This document shows, piece after piece, positions 45,419 through 56,969 of a DNA stretch of 64,000 nt; the stretch's first letter is position 1; every line of letters starts with the position of its first letter. The notes under the pieces are model-generated. The model saw nothing but the letters and a program-made list of their open reading frames with translations, ran no database searches and had not been told where the DNA came from. Made by a program: the position numbers and the translations under genes. The DNA is from Enoplolaimus lenunculus (taxonomy: Eukaryota > Nematoda > Enoplea > Enoplida > Thoracostomopsidae): NCBI GenBank assembly GCA_030248215.1, contig JASANG010001789.1, forward strand, positions 151,501 through 215,500, written 5' to 3'.

Positions 45419-45667
45419 ACTGTAAACTTCAGTGAGTTGATTTAAACTCGGAATGAGTTGAATACTCAGTCTGAGTTAGGACCTTCAGAACTCAGAATTT
45501 TGAGTTGATTCAATTCATTCTGAGTTAATTAACAACTCACCCAGAGTCAAATCAACTCAGAGTGAGAATCAATTCAACTCAGAGTTAGTTAATGTTTACT
45601 AATATTAATTCAGAAATAACGAACTCGCTAGCTGAACGGAATAATCAACTCATTGGAATTTACAGTG
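45419..45667. mobile_element. GAGTTGATTTTAACTC family MITE, full length
   Basis: Ends ACTGTAAACTTCAGTGAGTT and TTGGAATTTACAGTG, 249 bp. 44560-45410 to its left holds AT-rich unique DNA with no gene seen. Confidence 0.8.
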
Positions 45668-46058
45668 AAGCCTAAGCCTGAGACTAACCGTGTAGCTTAT
45701 CGTATACTTACATAAGTCCAAGCCTAAGCCTAAGCAAAAATTTACCCAAAGCTTAATCTTACTCTATTGCAGTCCCGCCGAAAAAATGTCGCCTCTGACC
45801 AGTGCAGGGGCCCATAAGCTAAAATAGCACTGACAGACCAAATATTGAAATTCAGTTCTAAAATTGCGTTTCGCTTCTCGATCAGTTCGTTTGCGAGAAT
45901 TTTTTCCAAAAAATATTTTTTTGAATTTGCCGGTCGAAAAGTTTACGCATTTAAACGTCAAAGCAAAAATTGAAAATTGAAAAACATTAAACTTTAGTTT
46001 CTACATTTTATAAACCAAAAAAAATAATTTTCAGTAAGCAAACAATGGGTTTTTTATT

Positions 46059-46212
46059 GGCACATGTAAAGAACTGGGGCGGAACTGTATTATATCAGCA
46101 TATTCCTAAGTCTAAGCCTAAGCCTAAGTCGAGCAAAAATTAGTCTAACGCTCAAGCGTACTCTTTTCTAGTCCCACAGAAAAATGTTCCGCCCCTGATC
46201 TTTATATGGGCC
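46059..46212. mobile_element. TTAGGC-MITE, compact
   Basis: GGCACATGTAAAGAACTGGGG to CCTGATCTTTATATGGGCC. One hexamer block. 46213-46560 next to it is AT-rich with no gene seen. Confidence 0.82.
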
Positions 46213-46893
46213 AAAACAATAAACTTCAATTTCTAAATTATAAACCAAAAAAATAGTTTTCAGTATAAGCAAAAAATGGTTTTTTTATTTCACATTTAAG
46301 CTGATGATATACACTATTTTTGGAACAAAAAAGGTGCTTATTTTGCACACCAAAACCGTAATTTTGAAGCCTACAAACGCTATTTTCAAGCGTAATTTCG
46401 CTAATAATTTAAATATTAATATAATAGCATATACATTAAAAATGTATTTGAAGATAGACTGCTTGATATAGATCCCCAGACATTTCTGAACAAGAAATTC
46501 CACGCCTCGAACAGGCTGTAGAATTCGCTTAGAGGTCAAAAAAGTTTTTTCTTGACTCGCAACCCCTTCTCCTCAAAACACTTTTATATGACCCCCCTGA
46601 AATGAAATATTGCCCTGGCTACACGTCTGGTCGAATATCTGAAAACTTTCTGCTACAGTAAATGGTAAGCATGCGTGGTAGGTCTTTATGGCACTTTTTT
46701 GCTTTCACCCCCCCCCAAAGGAAAACTTTCCACCCAACGAAAAAATATTTAATTTGATTTTCAGGGGGACTGCCGGCAGGCATGAACCTCCAGAAAGTTC
46801 AAGGAACCCTCAGCAGGACGGGATGCTGTCGCCCCCTTAACCTCCGCACTAAGCAATGCATTATTGGAACGCTTAATATTTCTAACGAAGTAC

Positions 46894-47093
46894 GGCCAAT
46901 GTAAAGTACAGGGACGGAACAGTGTGATAAGCATATTCCTAAGCCTAAGCCTAAACCTAAGCGTAAGAATGAGCAGATTCCTAAGTCTACGCCCAAGCCT
47001 AAACCTAAGCCAAGCAGAAACTTAGTCTAAAGCTTAAGTTTACTTTTTTATGACCCCACAGAAAAATGTTCCGCTCCTGACTTTGGCTGGGCC
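46894..47093. mobile_element. TTAGGC-MITE
   Basis: Left GGCCAATGTAAAGTACAGG, right CTCCTGACTTTGGCTGGGCC (worn). Two hexamer blocks. 47100-47830 beyond it holds only a CGGATCCGC scrap and AT-rich DNA. Confidence 0.8.
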
Positions 47094-48202
47094 AGAAGTA
47101 GATTTGAACCGGCTCGTGCAGGGTGTGTGGGGTGAACTGCTACCCCTTGAATGTAAAGCACAAATGTGCCCCCACTACATTGCATATTTAGATGTTTAGA
47201 ACGTTTTTTGTCTTTTCACAACGAAACCTGCACTGAAATGTTTTCCTTCATTTCAGTTGTGTTCCTAAATTTGCGGATCCGCCGCTGACAGCGGGGCACC
47301 TCTAAAAGTAACATGGGCTGATGTTTGTACGATTTAGCGTAAGTATATTTCAATGTAGTTCTTCCTGCTTGGAATGTAAAACGACTTAAGTATATATAGT
47401 TCGACGGATGGGTGACATTCGATAGAATCTCAGACGGAGACAAGTTAAATCAACTCAATTTCAGGTGGCCAAATCATTAATTTCAGTCTCCTAAACCGAA
47501 TACAGATCACTATTGGAACAGTTGCATAATAAATAATTATTTTAGAACTGTACGGTTTACGCTGATGACAACTTCAGCATGGCAGATCAATACATCTCTT
47601 ACAGCGACAAGTAAAAACAAGTGCTTGAAACGAAAATTGAGTTTCGGAAACCCAAAAAACACCAAAATCAAGTTTTGGATATCAGAAATAGAATATTTAA
47701 CAATTTCTGGATATCCCAATATGAAAAAATATCTGATGCCCATCACTAGTAGGAAAGTAAAGTCGCCTACGGGGTACAAATAATTTTACTAAGGCAAAAT
47801 AACACGTTTTGGTTCAAATGTATGAGATTGGGTTGTAAGAATAGTATAGGCACATTCCTTAGCATTAGCCTATACACTTCGCTTAAAACCTAGGCGAACA
47901 AATTAGTCTAAAGCTTAAGCTTGCTCTATTGCAGTCTCGCGGAATAACGATCCGCCCTTGATATTTGCGTGAGTCCGTTTTGGATCGTTTCAAATAAGTT
48001 TCAAGCTAAAACACATCCCAAACAAAATAGTTAATTTGCATTAAATATCATCACTGAACGAAAATAAGTCAAAAATATAACGCTATTTTAAACGTTATTA
48101 ACGTTTTATACTAAATTTTTCATGATTGCATTTTGAGTGATATTTGTAGGTCGTCTGGATAATGCTGAGAGGAAAGCTGAAAGGTACCGGTTTAGAAATA
48201 GC

Positions 48203-48347
48203 GGCCCATGTATAGAACACGGGCGGATCGTTTTCCGGCGGGGCTGTAATGGAGTCAGGTTAAGCCTTAGATTAAATTTTTTGCTTAGGCTTTTCGGCTT
48301 AGGAATATGGTTATACTACTGTTCCGGCTATGTTCTTTACATTTGAC
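48203..48347. mobile_element. TTAGGC-MITE, minimal, 7/8 TSD
   Basis: GGCCCATGTATAGAACACGGG to GTTCTTTACATTTGAC. Flanks GAAATAGC and GAAATAAC. Nearly no hexamers. A worn relative lies at about 47845-47975. Confidence 0.85.
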
Positions 48348-48566
48348 GAAATAACAAAGACTAAAATAGTTTTCTTAATTTAATATAGAGCGTAAGTAAT
48401 GAATTTGCTATTGAACTAGAAATCGAATCTTAGGAAGCAAGTAGATAATTGTACACATTGGTTAAATACGAATTAGCGACCACGAAAAATGTTAATCAAA
48501 TTACTTCTAAGCATATCTGATGACCCAATTTTAGTTGCTACGTTCAAAATCACAGCCTAAGTAAAA

Positions 48567-48905
48567 ATCAGAGGCAGACAGTTTTTCTGTGCGACTGCAA
48601 TAGAGTAAGCTTAAGCTTTAGACTAACTTTTTTGCTTGCCTTAGGCTTAGGCTTGGGCTTAGAAATATGCTCATTCTTATGCTAAGGCTTAAGCTTAGGT
48701 TTAGGCTTAGGCTTAGAAAAATGCTCATTCTTACGCTTAGGCTTATTCTTAGGCTTAGGCTTAGGCTTAGAAAAATGCTCATTCTTACGCTTAGGCTTAT
48801 GCTTAGGCTTAGGCTTAGGTATAAGCTTTTTCTTGCGCTTAGGCTTAGGCTTAGGCTTAGGAATATGCTTATAATACTGTTCCTCCCCTGTTCTTTACAT
48901 TGGCC
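48567..48905. mobile_element. TTAGGC-MITE, five hexamer blocks
   Basis: The left end is worn (GAGGCAGACAGTTTTTCTG); the right is CCCTGTTCTTTACATTGGCC. Blocks of (CTTAGG)n are separated by AAAAATGCTCATTCTTACG spacers. Confidence 0.83.
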
Positions 48906-49246
48906 AAACTCACTACGAACGTAATTCTTGTATAAACAATGTCACGTCAGAAGGGCTTCTAAAAACTCACACTGTCACAATTGCATGCTTACATCTCTAC
49001 AACTTCCTGATAAGAAAAACGCTCGTAGCAAGAGGCCGAGCCTACGGGGGGATTATTTGGTGCCCATAAATTCCCACCCCTTTGTCAAACGCAAAACAAA
49101 TTTGACAAATATACCATCGAAGAACGCTTGGAGTACAACGATATCAGTTGGGTCTAGGAGTCAAAATATCGCTGAGTTATATTTACGAAGGCAAAAGTCT
49201 TATGCGCCTTATAATAGGACTCAGCCGTTGAAAATCAGAACGCGTA

Positions 49247-49695
49247 AAGGTGGCGTTATACATGGATGCCGCCCGCCGACAGACGGCACAGCCAGTAGTA
49301 ATAAATTTATGTTTACGACATTAAAGATAGTAATCTGAAAATATTTTTCGCTTAACCCTTTCTCACATGAATATTTTCTATTTTCCCTGAGACCTACATT
49401 TATGCTAGGATTCGAACTCCGGTGACTGGAGTGGGAGGCGTATACCATCACCACTTAGCTATAGGAGCTTGACGCTCGAGCGCGAGGGGCTCTCACGTCT
49501 TGTGGTGATTTAGTACTATGTATACGTGTTTCAATCGTTAAACACGGTGCGATGTATACTATTATAACGTATATACACTGCGCTGAGTTGCCCATAGTCA
49601 ACTCTATGTGAGAACGGGTTAATATACTCGCCATGCGGCAATACACGTGCGTTGTGGTACAGTGTCGGACAGCGCCCGATGCCATCAAAAGTATA
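49247..49695. mobile_element. GCGCTATACTT family MITE split by the 49352 element
   Basis: The left part starts GGTGGCGTTATACATGG. The right part (49630-49695) ends ATGCCATCAAAAGTATACCG. The piggyBac-like MITE lies between. Confidence 0.5.
49352..49622 (-). mobile_element. piggyBac-like MITE with tRNA-like core, full length
   Basis: Also exactly 271 bp with TTAA at each end (49352-49355, 49619-49622), in reverse orientation to the copy at 32440. Ends TTAACCCTTTCTCACATG and ATGTGAGAACGGGTTAA. The tRNA-like core is at about 49405-49490. It appears to sit inside a GCGCTATACTT-type MITE. Confidence 0.87.
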
Positions 49696-49987
49696 CCGCC
49701 GGCCGAAATAAAGTTCGTACCGTTTTCGAATGGAAACCGGTTGTGTACCGCAAAGCTCAACCTATGAACCTTGATGAACCTTTATTCAGCATTCCCATAC
49801 TTCTAAAATAAAATTATCTAAGGATTTAATCACAGACCAGAAGTTTTTTTTTTAATTTTACTTCCGTTAACCTGGTTTCATAAAAGTCCGATTCATTAGG
49901 TAAAAACCAAAAAGTTAAAATATTAAAAATACATAAATTTTGGCCAGGGATGCTTTGAAAATCCGTTACCAAGGCTTTTATGCCTAA

Positions 49988-50215
49988 GTCTAGTTGGTAT
50001 ATGTGTATGGTAAGTGTATGTAAAAGCAAAAAAAAACTTCATATACATGTACACATATACCGGTGTAAGTGGTTGCATTGACCACAAGGTGTAGTGGTAG
50101 CATGCTTGACACGAGTGCATGAAGGCTGAGGTTCGATTTCCGGCGTGGTCTTTAACTTTGGACAAAATTTCGAATAGGCATTGTGCAGTTCGTATAGGCA
50201 CAACAAGCTAAAGCC
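49988..50215 (+). mobile_element. tRNA-headed SINE-like repeat, second copy
   Basis: The tRNA-like segment 50080-50150 keeps the A-box-like GTGTAGTGGTAGCATGCTTG and B-box GGTTCGATTTCC. Its anticodon position reads CGA instead of CAA, and the acceptor 5' strand is altered. Flanks TGGTATATGTGTATGGTAAG and AACTTTGGACAAAATTTCG match the first copy. Confidence 0.7.
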
Positions 50216-50353
50216 GTACTGAGAGATGTGATAAATAATATTTTGACGATGGCTTTGAAAACAATTATCTCTGTTGACAAATGTTTCATGTGACATTGAT
50301 TTGCATATAAATTAAATATGAATTTTAACTTACGCCTGAGCTGTAAAGTAACG

Positions 50354-50500
50354 GGGTCAATGTAAAGAACAGGGACGGAACAGTATTATAAGCATATTCC
50401 TAAGCCTAAGCCTAAGCCAGGCAAAAAGTAGTCTAAAGCTTAAGCTTACTCTTTTCTAATCCTACACAAAAACGTTCCGCCCCTGATCTTTACATGTGCC
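50354..50500. mobile_element. TTAGGC-MITE, compact
   Basis: GGTCAATGTAAAGAACAGGG to CCTGATCTTTACATGTGCC. One hexamer block. Confidence 0.85.
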
Positions 50501-50909
50501 GGAAACAGTCTTGCTTTAGAAACTTAAGCTTATCCCATTTAATCCATATATCTTTTATTGATGCAAATTAGCATTTTAACAAGGTACAAAAGTATAACGT
50601 GGCTTAAACTTCCTTTAGCAATTTTTTTGGGTTTTAAACAAGTAATAGAGACGGCATATAGGCCGTTCGTTGAAATAATTTACTAAAACACACTTTTGAA
50701 AATTTTAATATTTCAAAATACAAAATCTATTAATATTTGTTTCCCAGCACCAAAAACGCTTCGGTCGATCCCTGCGAACGGCACCAAATTGGTGGTGCAG
50801 TAAAATGCTGAAGTCGATTCAATATTAAACGATTGTCGAAGCCAAAATTGTTAACACTCCTACCTTGTTGACCTTCAAAGTCCAATAATAAATGGCCCGG
50901 GCCATAAAT

Positions 50910-51114
50910 GGCCTGCGTATACAATAGGGCCAGATCGTTTTGCGGAGGACCAATAATAGAGTAAGTTTAAAGCTTTAGACTAATTATTTCGCTTAGGCTT
51001 AGTCTTAGGCTTAGGCTTAGGAATAGGCTCATCTTTACACGTCAGGCTTAGGCTTATGCTTAGGCTTAGGAAAATGCTTATACTACTGTTCCGGCCCTGC
51101 TCTATACATTGGCC
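50910..51114. mobile_element. TTAGGC-MITE
   Basis: GGCCTGCGTATACAATAGGG to CTGCTCTATACATTGGCC. Flanks CCATAAAT and TAATAAAT agree at 6 of 8. 50510-50905 before it is unique DNA: a 64-codon minus frame there shows no family. Confidence 0.82.
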
Positions 51115-51224
51115 TAATAAATTATACTCAAACAAGCGTTCGTTCCCATCCTTTCAACAAATACGAGTGTATAAACGCCCATACAAACTTAACGAGATTA
51201 AGGTTTTGGCCCAAGCAAGACAGA

Positions 51225-51273
<49 letters not shown>

Positions 51274-51274
51274 T
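51225..51274. repeat. (AAT)n microsatellite
   Basis: About 16 uninterrupted AAT units. Confidence 0.95.
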
Positions 51275-51765
51275 TTTCGTTGTATTTCTTCAGGGTTTAA
51301 CCCTGCACCCCCGCTTTTGATATTATCACCACGAATGTATGTCACTTTGATTATAAAAACAAACAAAAATAAAACAGGGGTATACAACTTGAAAGTCTGT
51401 TGTCAACGATAAAGTTGACACCAAACGTCATCGTTCGATGGTTGTGGTTGCTGTATTCCTACAATTGCCGCAGACAGAGGGTGACGGTAGAAAATAACGG
51501 GGGGGGGGCTGGGAGTAGAAGGTAACAGACTCACAGGCATATTTGTATTTATGGTAGGGAATATTATGGTAAGCGATCCAATCAGATTCTGCTATTTCGA
51601 TCTCATATCGTTTGACGAATATATGACAATTCGTCGTCGAGCAACTTGTCGGCAGACAGTGTCATAAGCCTAAGTCTAAGCATAACCGCGAACTAAGGTT
51701 TATTAAGCGTAAGCTTGTTGGTGAACGACAAAATGTAGAGTCGACGATATTTTGGATTGCAAGAT

Positions 51766-52012
51766 GTCGGTCGACGAGTTGTTGTCGGTCAACGAGTTGT
51801 CAGTCGACGAGTTCTCGCTCGACGAGTTGTCGGTCGACGAGTTGTTGTCGATCAACGAGTTGTCGGTCGACGAGTTGTCGCTCGACGAGTTGTCGGTCGA
51901 CGAGTTGTCTCTCGACGAGTTGTCGGTCGACGAGTTGTCGGTCGACGAGTTGTTGTCTCTCAACGAGTTGTCAATCGACGAGTTGTCGCTCGACGAGTTG
52001 TCGGGCATCGCA
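51766..52012. repeat. 15-bp minisatellite GTCGGTCGACGAGTT
   Basis: About 16 units. GGTCGAC / GCTCGAC variants alternate, and four units are 18 bp long with an extra GTT. The unit contains the palindrome GTCGAC. Frames through it (LSVDE or DNSST repeats) are by-products of a period that is a multiple of 3. Confidence 0.92.
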
Positions 52013-52126
52013 TTGTCGTGATACCATGTTTGAAGCAAAACCTTCTCTTTACGGTGTTCCTCGCTTCGTTCGGGTGCCCGTGCTGGAAAGTGCTGAAGCT
52101 AACATGTTCTGGTTAAGGTGGTACTG

Positions 52127-52379
52127 CACTGTAAATTTCAGCGAGTTGATTTTAATTAAGAATGAGTTGAATCACTCAGTCTGAGTTAGGACATTCAGAA
52201 CTCAGAATTTTGAGTTGATTCAATTCATTCTGAGATAATTAGCCAACTCCCCCGAAATCAATTCAACTCACAGTGAGAATCAACTCAACTTAGAGTGAGT
52301 TTATGTTTTCTGATATTAATTCAGAAACAACCAACTCACTAGCTGAATTGATTAATCAACTCATTGGAATTTACTGTGT
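52127..52379. mobile_element. GAGTTGATTTTAACTC family MITE, full length
   Basis: CACTGTAAATTTCAGCGAGT to GGAATTTACTGTG, 253 bp. It is very close to the copy at 45419. Confidence 0.82.
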
Positions 52380-52647
52380 GGGAATATATCATTTAACCTG
52401 GAACTAAAATTTTAACGCCACATTTTGTATATGGGACTTAAACCAGTTAGTAATAGGTTTTCAAACGAGCGAACTGGAATAACTGCACAGATCAAAATCT
52501 ACTCAAAATATCAAAAAATTAAATACAGTTCAAAGTTCACTATCACCAGTTGATGAAATATGCAAAATCTATAAACCATTATGATAGGTGCTATACACAT
52601 TTGAGAATACGTCAATATTTTAGATTTAATATTTTTCACGAATTTAA

Positions 52648-53316
52648 TGCGGGGTCCACGTTATAACCGGGGCATGCGGGACACGGGTAGTCCCATGTTG
52701 ATTCGACATCAACGTTAAAATTCGGACTCTTATATCGGGTAAACAGACAAAACTCAAATGTCGTATGACATTAGCTTACAAACCACTGCTCTCAAATGAT
52801 CACTGTGTACAAGGGACGGTATGTCACGTGATGCTGTGGGACATTTATGCGAATATCATATGATATTCCAAAATTTCAACGAATATCATATGATATTTAG
52901 CGGAACAATGTAACCTTTGGGTAATAATAAGTGAATAAAACGTTGGACGGCAGCGGCACAAATGTGCTTTAAATACCAAATACACACCTGCAAATCGTTT
53001 CCGACAAAAAATCGCTTAGAACCACAGCTTCAAAATTCAAATTTGAAATTCTAGTATCAAATGATATTCAACAGGACAATGTGGGTATGTTACCTCAAGT
53101 GTACAGACATTTGAAAGTATGTCATATGATATTCGCAGAAAATACCTCGATATCATATGATATTAAAGTACAAAAGGTGATTCACACATGATAATAGCAG
53201 ACAAATACCAATTTTTGAATACGATATGGTGTTTATAAGCAGACAAAATGTTGCCCAATAGTCTAATAGGGACAAAACGTGTCCCAAGCTGCCCCGGTTA
53301 TAACGTGAACTCCGCA
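52648..53316. mobile_element. DNA transposon remnant, CACGTTATAACCGGGGC ends
   Basis: Inverse ends GCGGGGTCCACGTTATAACC and GTTATAACGTGAACTCCGC, about 670 bp apart. ATATCATATGATAT palindromes occur four times inside (about 52850, 52885, 53122, 53149). No transposase frame. Confidence 0.75.
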
Positions 53317-53644
53317 TAAGATTTGAAATATGATTAACAAAAATGAAAGTAAAATGTTCAAATTTCACTTCTGTAGCATTTCAAAATATATTCAGACAGA
53401 TGAAGGTCGTTTGAAAGCTTTGGAAGTATTCGTCAAATGTGTACATCACATATTTCCAATTGGTGATAGGTCGAGTAGCTTTCGAACCAGTGAACTGTGG
53501 GGTTGAAAATTAGCGCAGTTTTCGAAATTCAATTGGTCCGAATTCTGTGTCGAGTTTCAGATCCGGTTATCAGGTCAAAAATCAGCTTCAGAGGAATCGG
53601 TTGCTGTGATTGGTTAAGTTGTGGGGTCCTGTGCCTTTTACCAA

Positions 53645-53780
53645 TATAGATCAGGGACTGACCGTTTCTCCGTTGGACTACTATGGACTAAGATCAAGCT
53701 TTTGACTATGTTTTGCTTAGGCTTAGGCTTAGGTTTATAAGAATATGTTTATACTACTGTTACGGCCCTGTTCTTTACAT
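53645..53780. mobile_element. TTAGGC-MITE, short
   Basis: The right end GCCCTGTTCTTTACATTTA is clear; the left is worn. It lies between two ATTCTCAAATGTG-family pieces. 54060-54415 beyond shows scattered TTAGGC-like words and no gene. Confidence 0.65.
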
Positions 53781-54414
53781 TTATACAACGTTTTTATTGA
53801 ATCATAAACAATTAACGATATTTTAGAAACAAGAAATTATTCTCAAATGTGTGTAGCATCAATCGGTGACAGGTCTTGTAACTTTCGTACCAGTGAATGT
53901 TAAAGATTAGAAATCGGCACATTTTTTGCACATATATTTGTTGAACTTCTGTCTCAATTTTGACTTGAACAATTGCAATAGTTACTGGTTTTGAAAACCT
54001 ATTACTAACTGATGATAGTTGCTATGCAGATTTGAGAATATGGACAATAGTTTTAACCTTGAAGGATAAAACCAAAAATTAATATCCTTCAAATTTGTTT
54101 AATTTCAACGTGGACAGCTACGTCAACTTAAAATGAAATTCTGTCAACACCCGACTGTTGTAGAATTTTTCAAAAATGAAGATAAATTTATTACAATTGA
54201 GTCACTTTAACTATTAAAAATGTTCAATTTTGTACATTTTTCGCCACATTTACGCTTATGCTCTTAGGTTTAAACTTAGGCTTATGTTTAAAAAAGGACT
54301 AAAATACGCCTAAGCCTTTGCCTAAACCTATGCTTTTGAATAAACTTTTACTAACCATCACTTAAGCCTAAACCATTGTGTTTGCAAAAGAAAATGTGCA
54401 AGGCTTTAGGGTTT

Positions 54415-54622
54415 AAGGATTGCGCTATACTTTTGTTGACGTGCGGCACCGTCCGGCGTCATCCGTTACCGTGCGGTATCGTACGCAACTAACTCACGTA
54501 CGATAACTTATAATACGAACGGTGACAGACCGCACCGTACGGGTGACGTACGGTGACGGACAGCGTCGTACGGATGATGTACGGTGACGGACGGCGCCGG
54601 ACGTCAAGTATAGCGCAATCCT
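54415..54622. mobile_element. MITE, GCGCTATACTT family
   Basis: AAGGATTGCGCTATACTTTT to CAAGTATAGCGCAATCCT. GTACGGTGACGGACG-type words repeat in the centre. Confidence 0.82.
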
Positions 54623-54689
54623 ACCAGTCGGCCGTAATTCAAATTAAAAATAACACTAAAACGAACAACAAAAACACTAAAATAAACAA

Positions 54690-55132
54690 AAAAGAAACAA
54701 TTTTAACTTCACGGTTGATAAGGGGGTCCCACAGGAATCTGTTCCCTCTTTAAATAATTTTTGTTCCACAAAAACGTTTTGGCTTTGTAAATTATGCCAA
54801 GTTTGTGCCTGATCCATTGAATTCGTTGCCACTACCAGAGCGCGTTTCCCTTGACAAGTTACATTCGGAATCTTTAGTAAAGACAACAAAACGTTTTATA
54901 GAGGGGGCATGAAACGTTGACATCTTTCGACGCAGTAGAAAAATTTTTGGGCTCTGAGGATGAGCCAGAAGGATCTATAATTGGGTGACGGATTCGCGCC
55001 ATTCCGTAGTTTCGGTCCTGAACATTTATTGGCGCCCGCTATGCTCAAAACAGTATTCATTGTTTTGTATTCTGGTAAAGAATCGGTGTCCGTTCTCGTT
55101 AATATGAGAACCCATGAAATCTGAGGTCGCAA
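54690..55132. other. Unique segment downstream of the membrane-protein gene
   Basis: Non-repetitive DNA with several medium minus-strand frames (for example 54896-55132 and 54677-54889). They overlap in different frames and have no recognised family. Part may be the 3' UTR of the gene ending at 55379. Confidence 0.3.
55025..55030 (-). terminator. Possible polyadenylation signal
   Basis: AATAAA on the minus strand about 350 nt past the stop at 55379. It is a plausible 3' end for the membrane-protein gene; a degenerate TTAGGC-element remnant (about 55147-55300) would lie in the 3' UTR. Confidence 0.3.
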
Positions 55133-55378
55133 GGCTAGTACCTATGTATAAGCATATTCCTAAGCCTAAACCTCATGAGGAATTTACGTTACCCTCAGCG
55201 TGCGGCGCCTATAACTAAATACAAGCCTAAGTAAAAAATCCGTTTAAAACTTGAACCTACTCCATGGCAACCTAATGGAATAACAGTCCGATATTTTAGG
55301 TTCAAATGGGCTCATTGGAAGGTCCGGCCTTTTTGGTTCTGTACGTTTGTGACCCACAAAAATTCGAACGAACCCAAA

Positions 55379-55915
55379 TTACACAATCTGCTGGTCGATA
55401 TGTCTGGTATAAAGTGTCGCAAACGCGGCTGCAGACACACAAATAAACATCGGAACAACAACAAGCAATCCAATCATGTACCAGTCAGCCTTGCCGGCGA
55501 CTAATCGACTCCAACCGATACAAAAAGGGGTCGACGAACACGACCCCCATGCGGTAGTATTTTGATTAGACTTTTTGCCCGTTGACGCAAACCACGGATA
55601 AAAGCTGCTCGCTGCTGGAGTAAATACTTGCGCTTCGGGTACGGGATTTTGAGCAGCATTCAGTGAAGTTTCAATTGGCTTTGAAGGCGATTGGTTCAAG
55701 TTTGTTGAGCTGAACGGGATCGGTGTTGCTGCTGAAGAGGGTACTGTAGCGGGACTGTAAGGAGTATAGGATATGGGGTCGATGGAAATTGAAGTTCCCA
55801 ACGGGGGACTTATTGGCGAAGGTGTAGATATATTTTGAACGGATGGAACAGACGTCTCCGCTTGAGTATGTTTGAGCTTTGAAGGCATCGACAATATCTG
55901 CGAACTTGTAAGCTT
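55379..55915 (-). CDS. Last exon of an unidentified single-pass membrane protein
   Basis: The exon opens after TTTTTTATAG (55916) and runs 178 codons to a TAA at 55379-55381; a second acceptor, TTCGCAG at 55898, would also keep frame. The first ~100 residues are rich in Ser, Thr and Pro (for example ISTPSPISPPLGTSI), like a mucin-type stalk. A short segment with two cysteines (WGSCSSTPFCIGW) precedes one transmembrane helix, WYMIGLLVVVPMFICVSAAA, and a brief basic tail ending RHIDQQIV. The likely layout is type I, with the stalk outside and a roughly 10-residue cytosolic tail. I do not recognise the family. A possible AATAAA lies about 350 nt past the stop. Phase 0 at the start matches the donor at 57229. 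Confidence 0.65.
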   Translation of the reverse strand, partial: KLTSSQILSMPSKLKHTQAETSVPSVQNISTPSPISPPLGTSISIDPISYTPYSPATVPSSAATPIPFSSTNLNQSPSKPIETSLNAAQNPVPEAQVFTPAASSFYPWFASTGKKSNQNTTAWGSCSSTPFCIGWSRLVAGKADWYMIGLLVVVPMFICVSAAAFATLYTRHIDQQIV

Positions 55916-55954
55916 CTATAAAAAATCTTGCTGTTAAATTTAGCGTCAGAATTT

Positions 55955-56196
55955 AAGGGTTGCGCTATATTTGACTGTGTTGGACGTCGCCGCGCGTCGC
56001 TACGCGTTGATTAACAAAAATATAGGCAAAATTTATTTAGTCGCGTGTGACACTTTTTAATAAATAAATTTTATTGTGCCGCGCACCGGCGCGCGGCGGC
56101 GTACGACGGCGCGCGGCGGCGTACGACGGCGCGCGGCAACGCCCGTCGGCGCGCGGCGGCGCCCGTCGACGCGCGGTGAGTATAGGGCAACCCTAA
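55955..56196. mobile_element. MITE, GCGCTATACTT family with GCGCGGCGGCGTACGACG array
   Basis: AAGGGTTGCGCTATATTTG to GAGTATAGGGCAACCCTAAA. The GC-rich array at 56085-56170 has a period of about 20 bp. It lies in the last intron of the membrane-protein gene, 40 bp from the last exon. Confidence 0.83.
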
Positions 56197-56229
56197 AGCC
56201 GTTGATACACAGTTGGTTCATAAAATTTT

Positions 56230-56368
56230 TAGATGAATCTTGGTGAGTTGATCAACTCAGAATAAATGGAATTAACTCAAAATTTTGCGTTCTGATAGCC
56301 GTAACTCAGATTGAGTGATCGATTAACTCATTCTGAGTTAAAATCAACTCACTGAAATTTACAGTGTA
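56230..56368. mobile_element. GAGTTGATTTTAACTC MITE, shortened
   Basis: The right end CTGAAATTTACAGTG is intact; the left has decayed. An AAGAGTGTGCAACT-family piece follows to about 56600. Confidence 0.6.
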
Positions 56369-56969
56369 TGACAAGAGTGTGCAACTGCGTATATTCTGTG
56401 TCGAAAAGAATTGTACCCAGCGGACGTTGCGTTTATGGCCTACACTCCCATATTTAGGGGGTGCTTTAAAACACGAAATTGACGAAAGATGCTAATCAAA
56501 TGCATGGTAAAAATGAACCGCTTACATGTTTAACCTCATTATCATTTCGTCTTCTGTTTTGTGTGTTATGGTTATATTTTAAGAAGTTGCACACTCTTGT
56601 CTAAAAAGTGATATCATTGGTCAAACTAAGCGGTAACAAGTTTTATTCTATAAATTGCGGCGGAAGAGGGGGTAAAGAACAAAGGACCCCTCACACAGTC
56701 CCCTTGATCGGCGCATGTATTTTGAGTATAATTTACCATCTTAAAATACCGAAACAGCTCCTGTGTATCAGCGCCCAGTGGAAAATTTCAATTATTTTGA
56801 CTGTAAAGTTTGGCAAAATATCTTCACATCCAATTCAAGTTCATTGCCAATACAACACATTTTGAACGCTAAATGATTTAAGTCGACTATACGACAAATT
56901 AGCAGTACTTGCTGACGGGTGAAACGAAATATTTTCCGAGGGGTCGGGCAAAATGTTCTTTAAGACGGC

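Noticed and set aside
48928-49338. 136-codon plus frame
   Set aside because: Its end lies inside a GCGCTATACTT-type MITE, it has no domain, and no splice sites support it.
50730-50924. 64-codon minus frame with a GTAGGAG donor-like end
   Set aside because: The start lies in a TTAGGC-MITE end, and no partner exon was found.
51703-52116. DNSST-repeat and LSVDEL-repeat proteins
   Set aside because: Period-15 minisatellite with open frames on both strands and no splice or start context.
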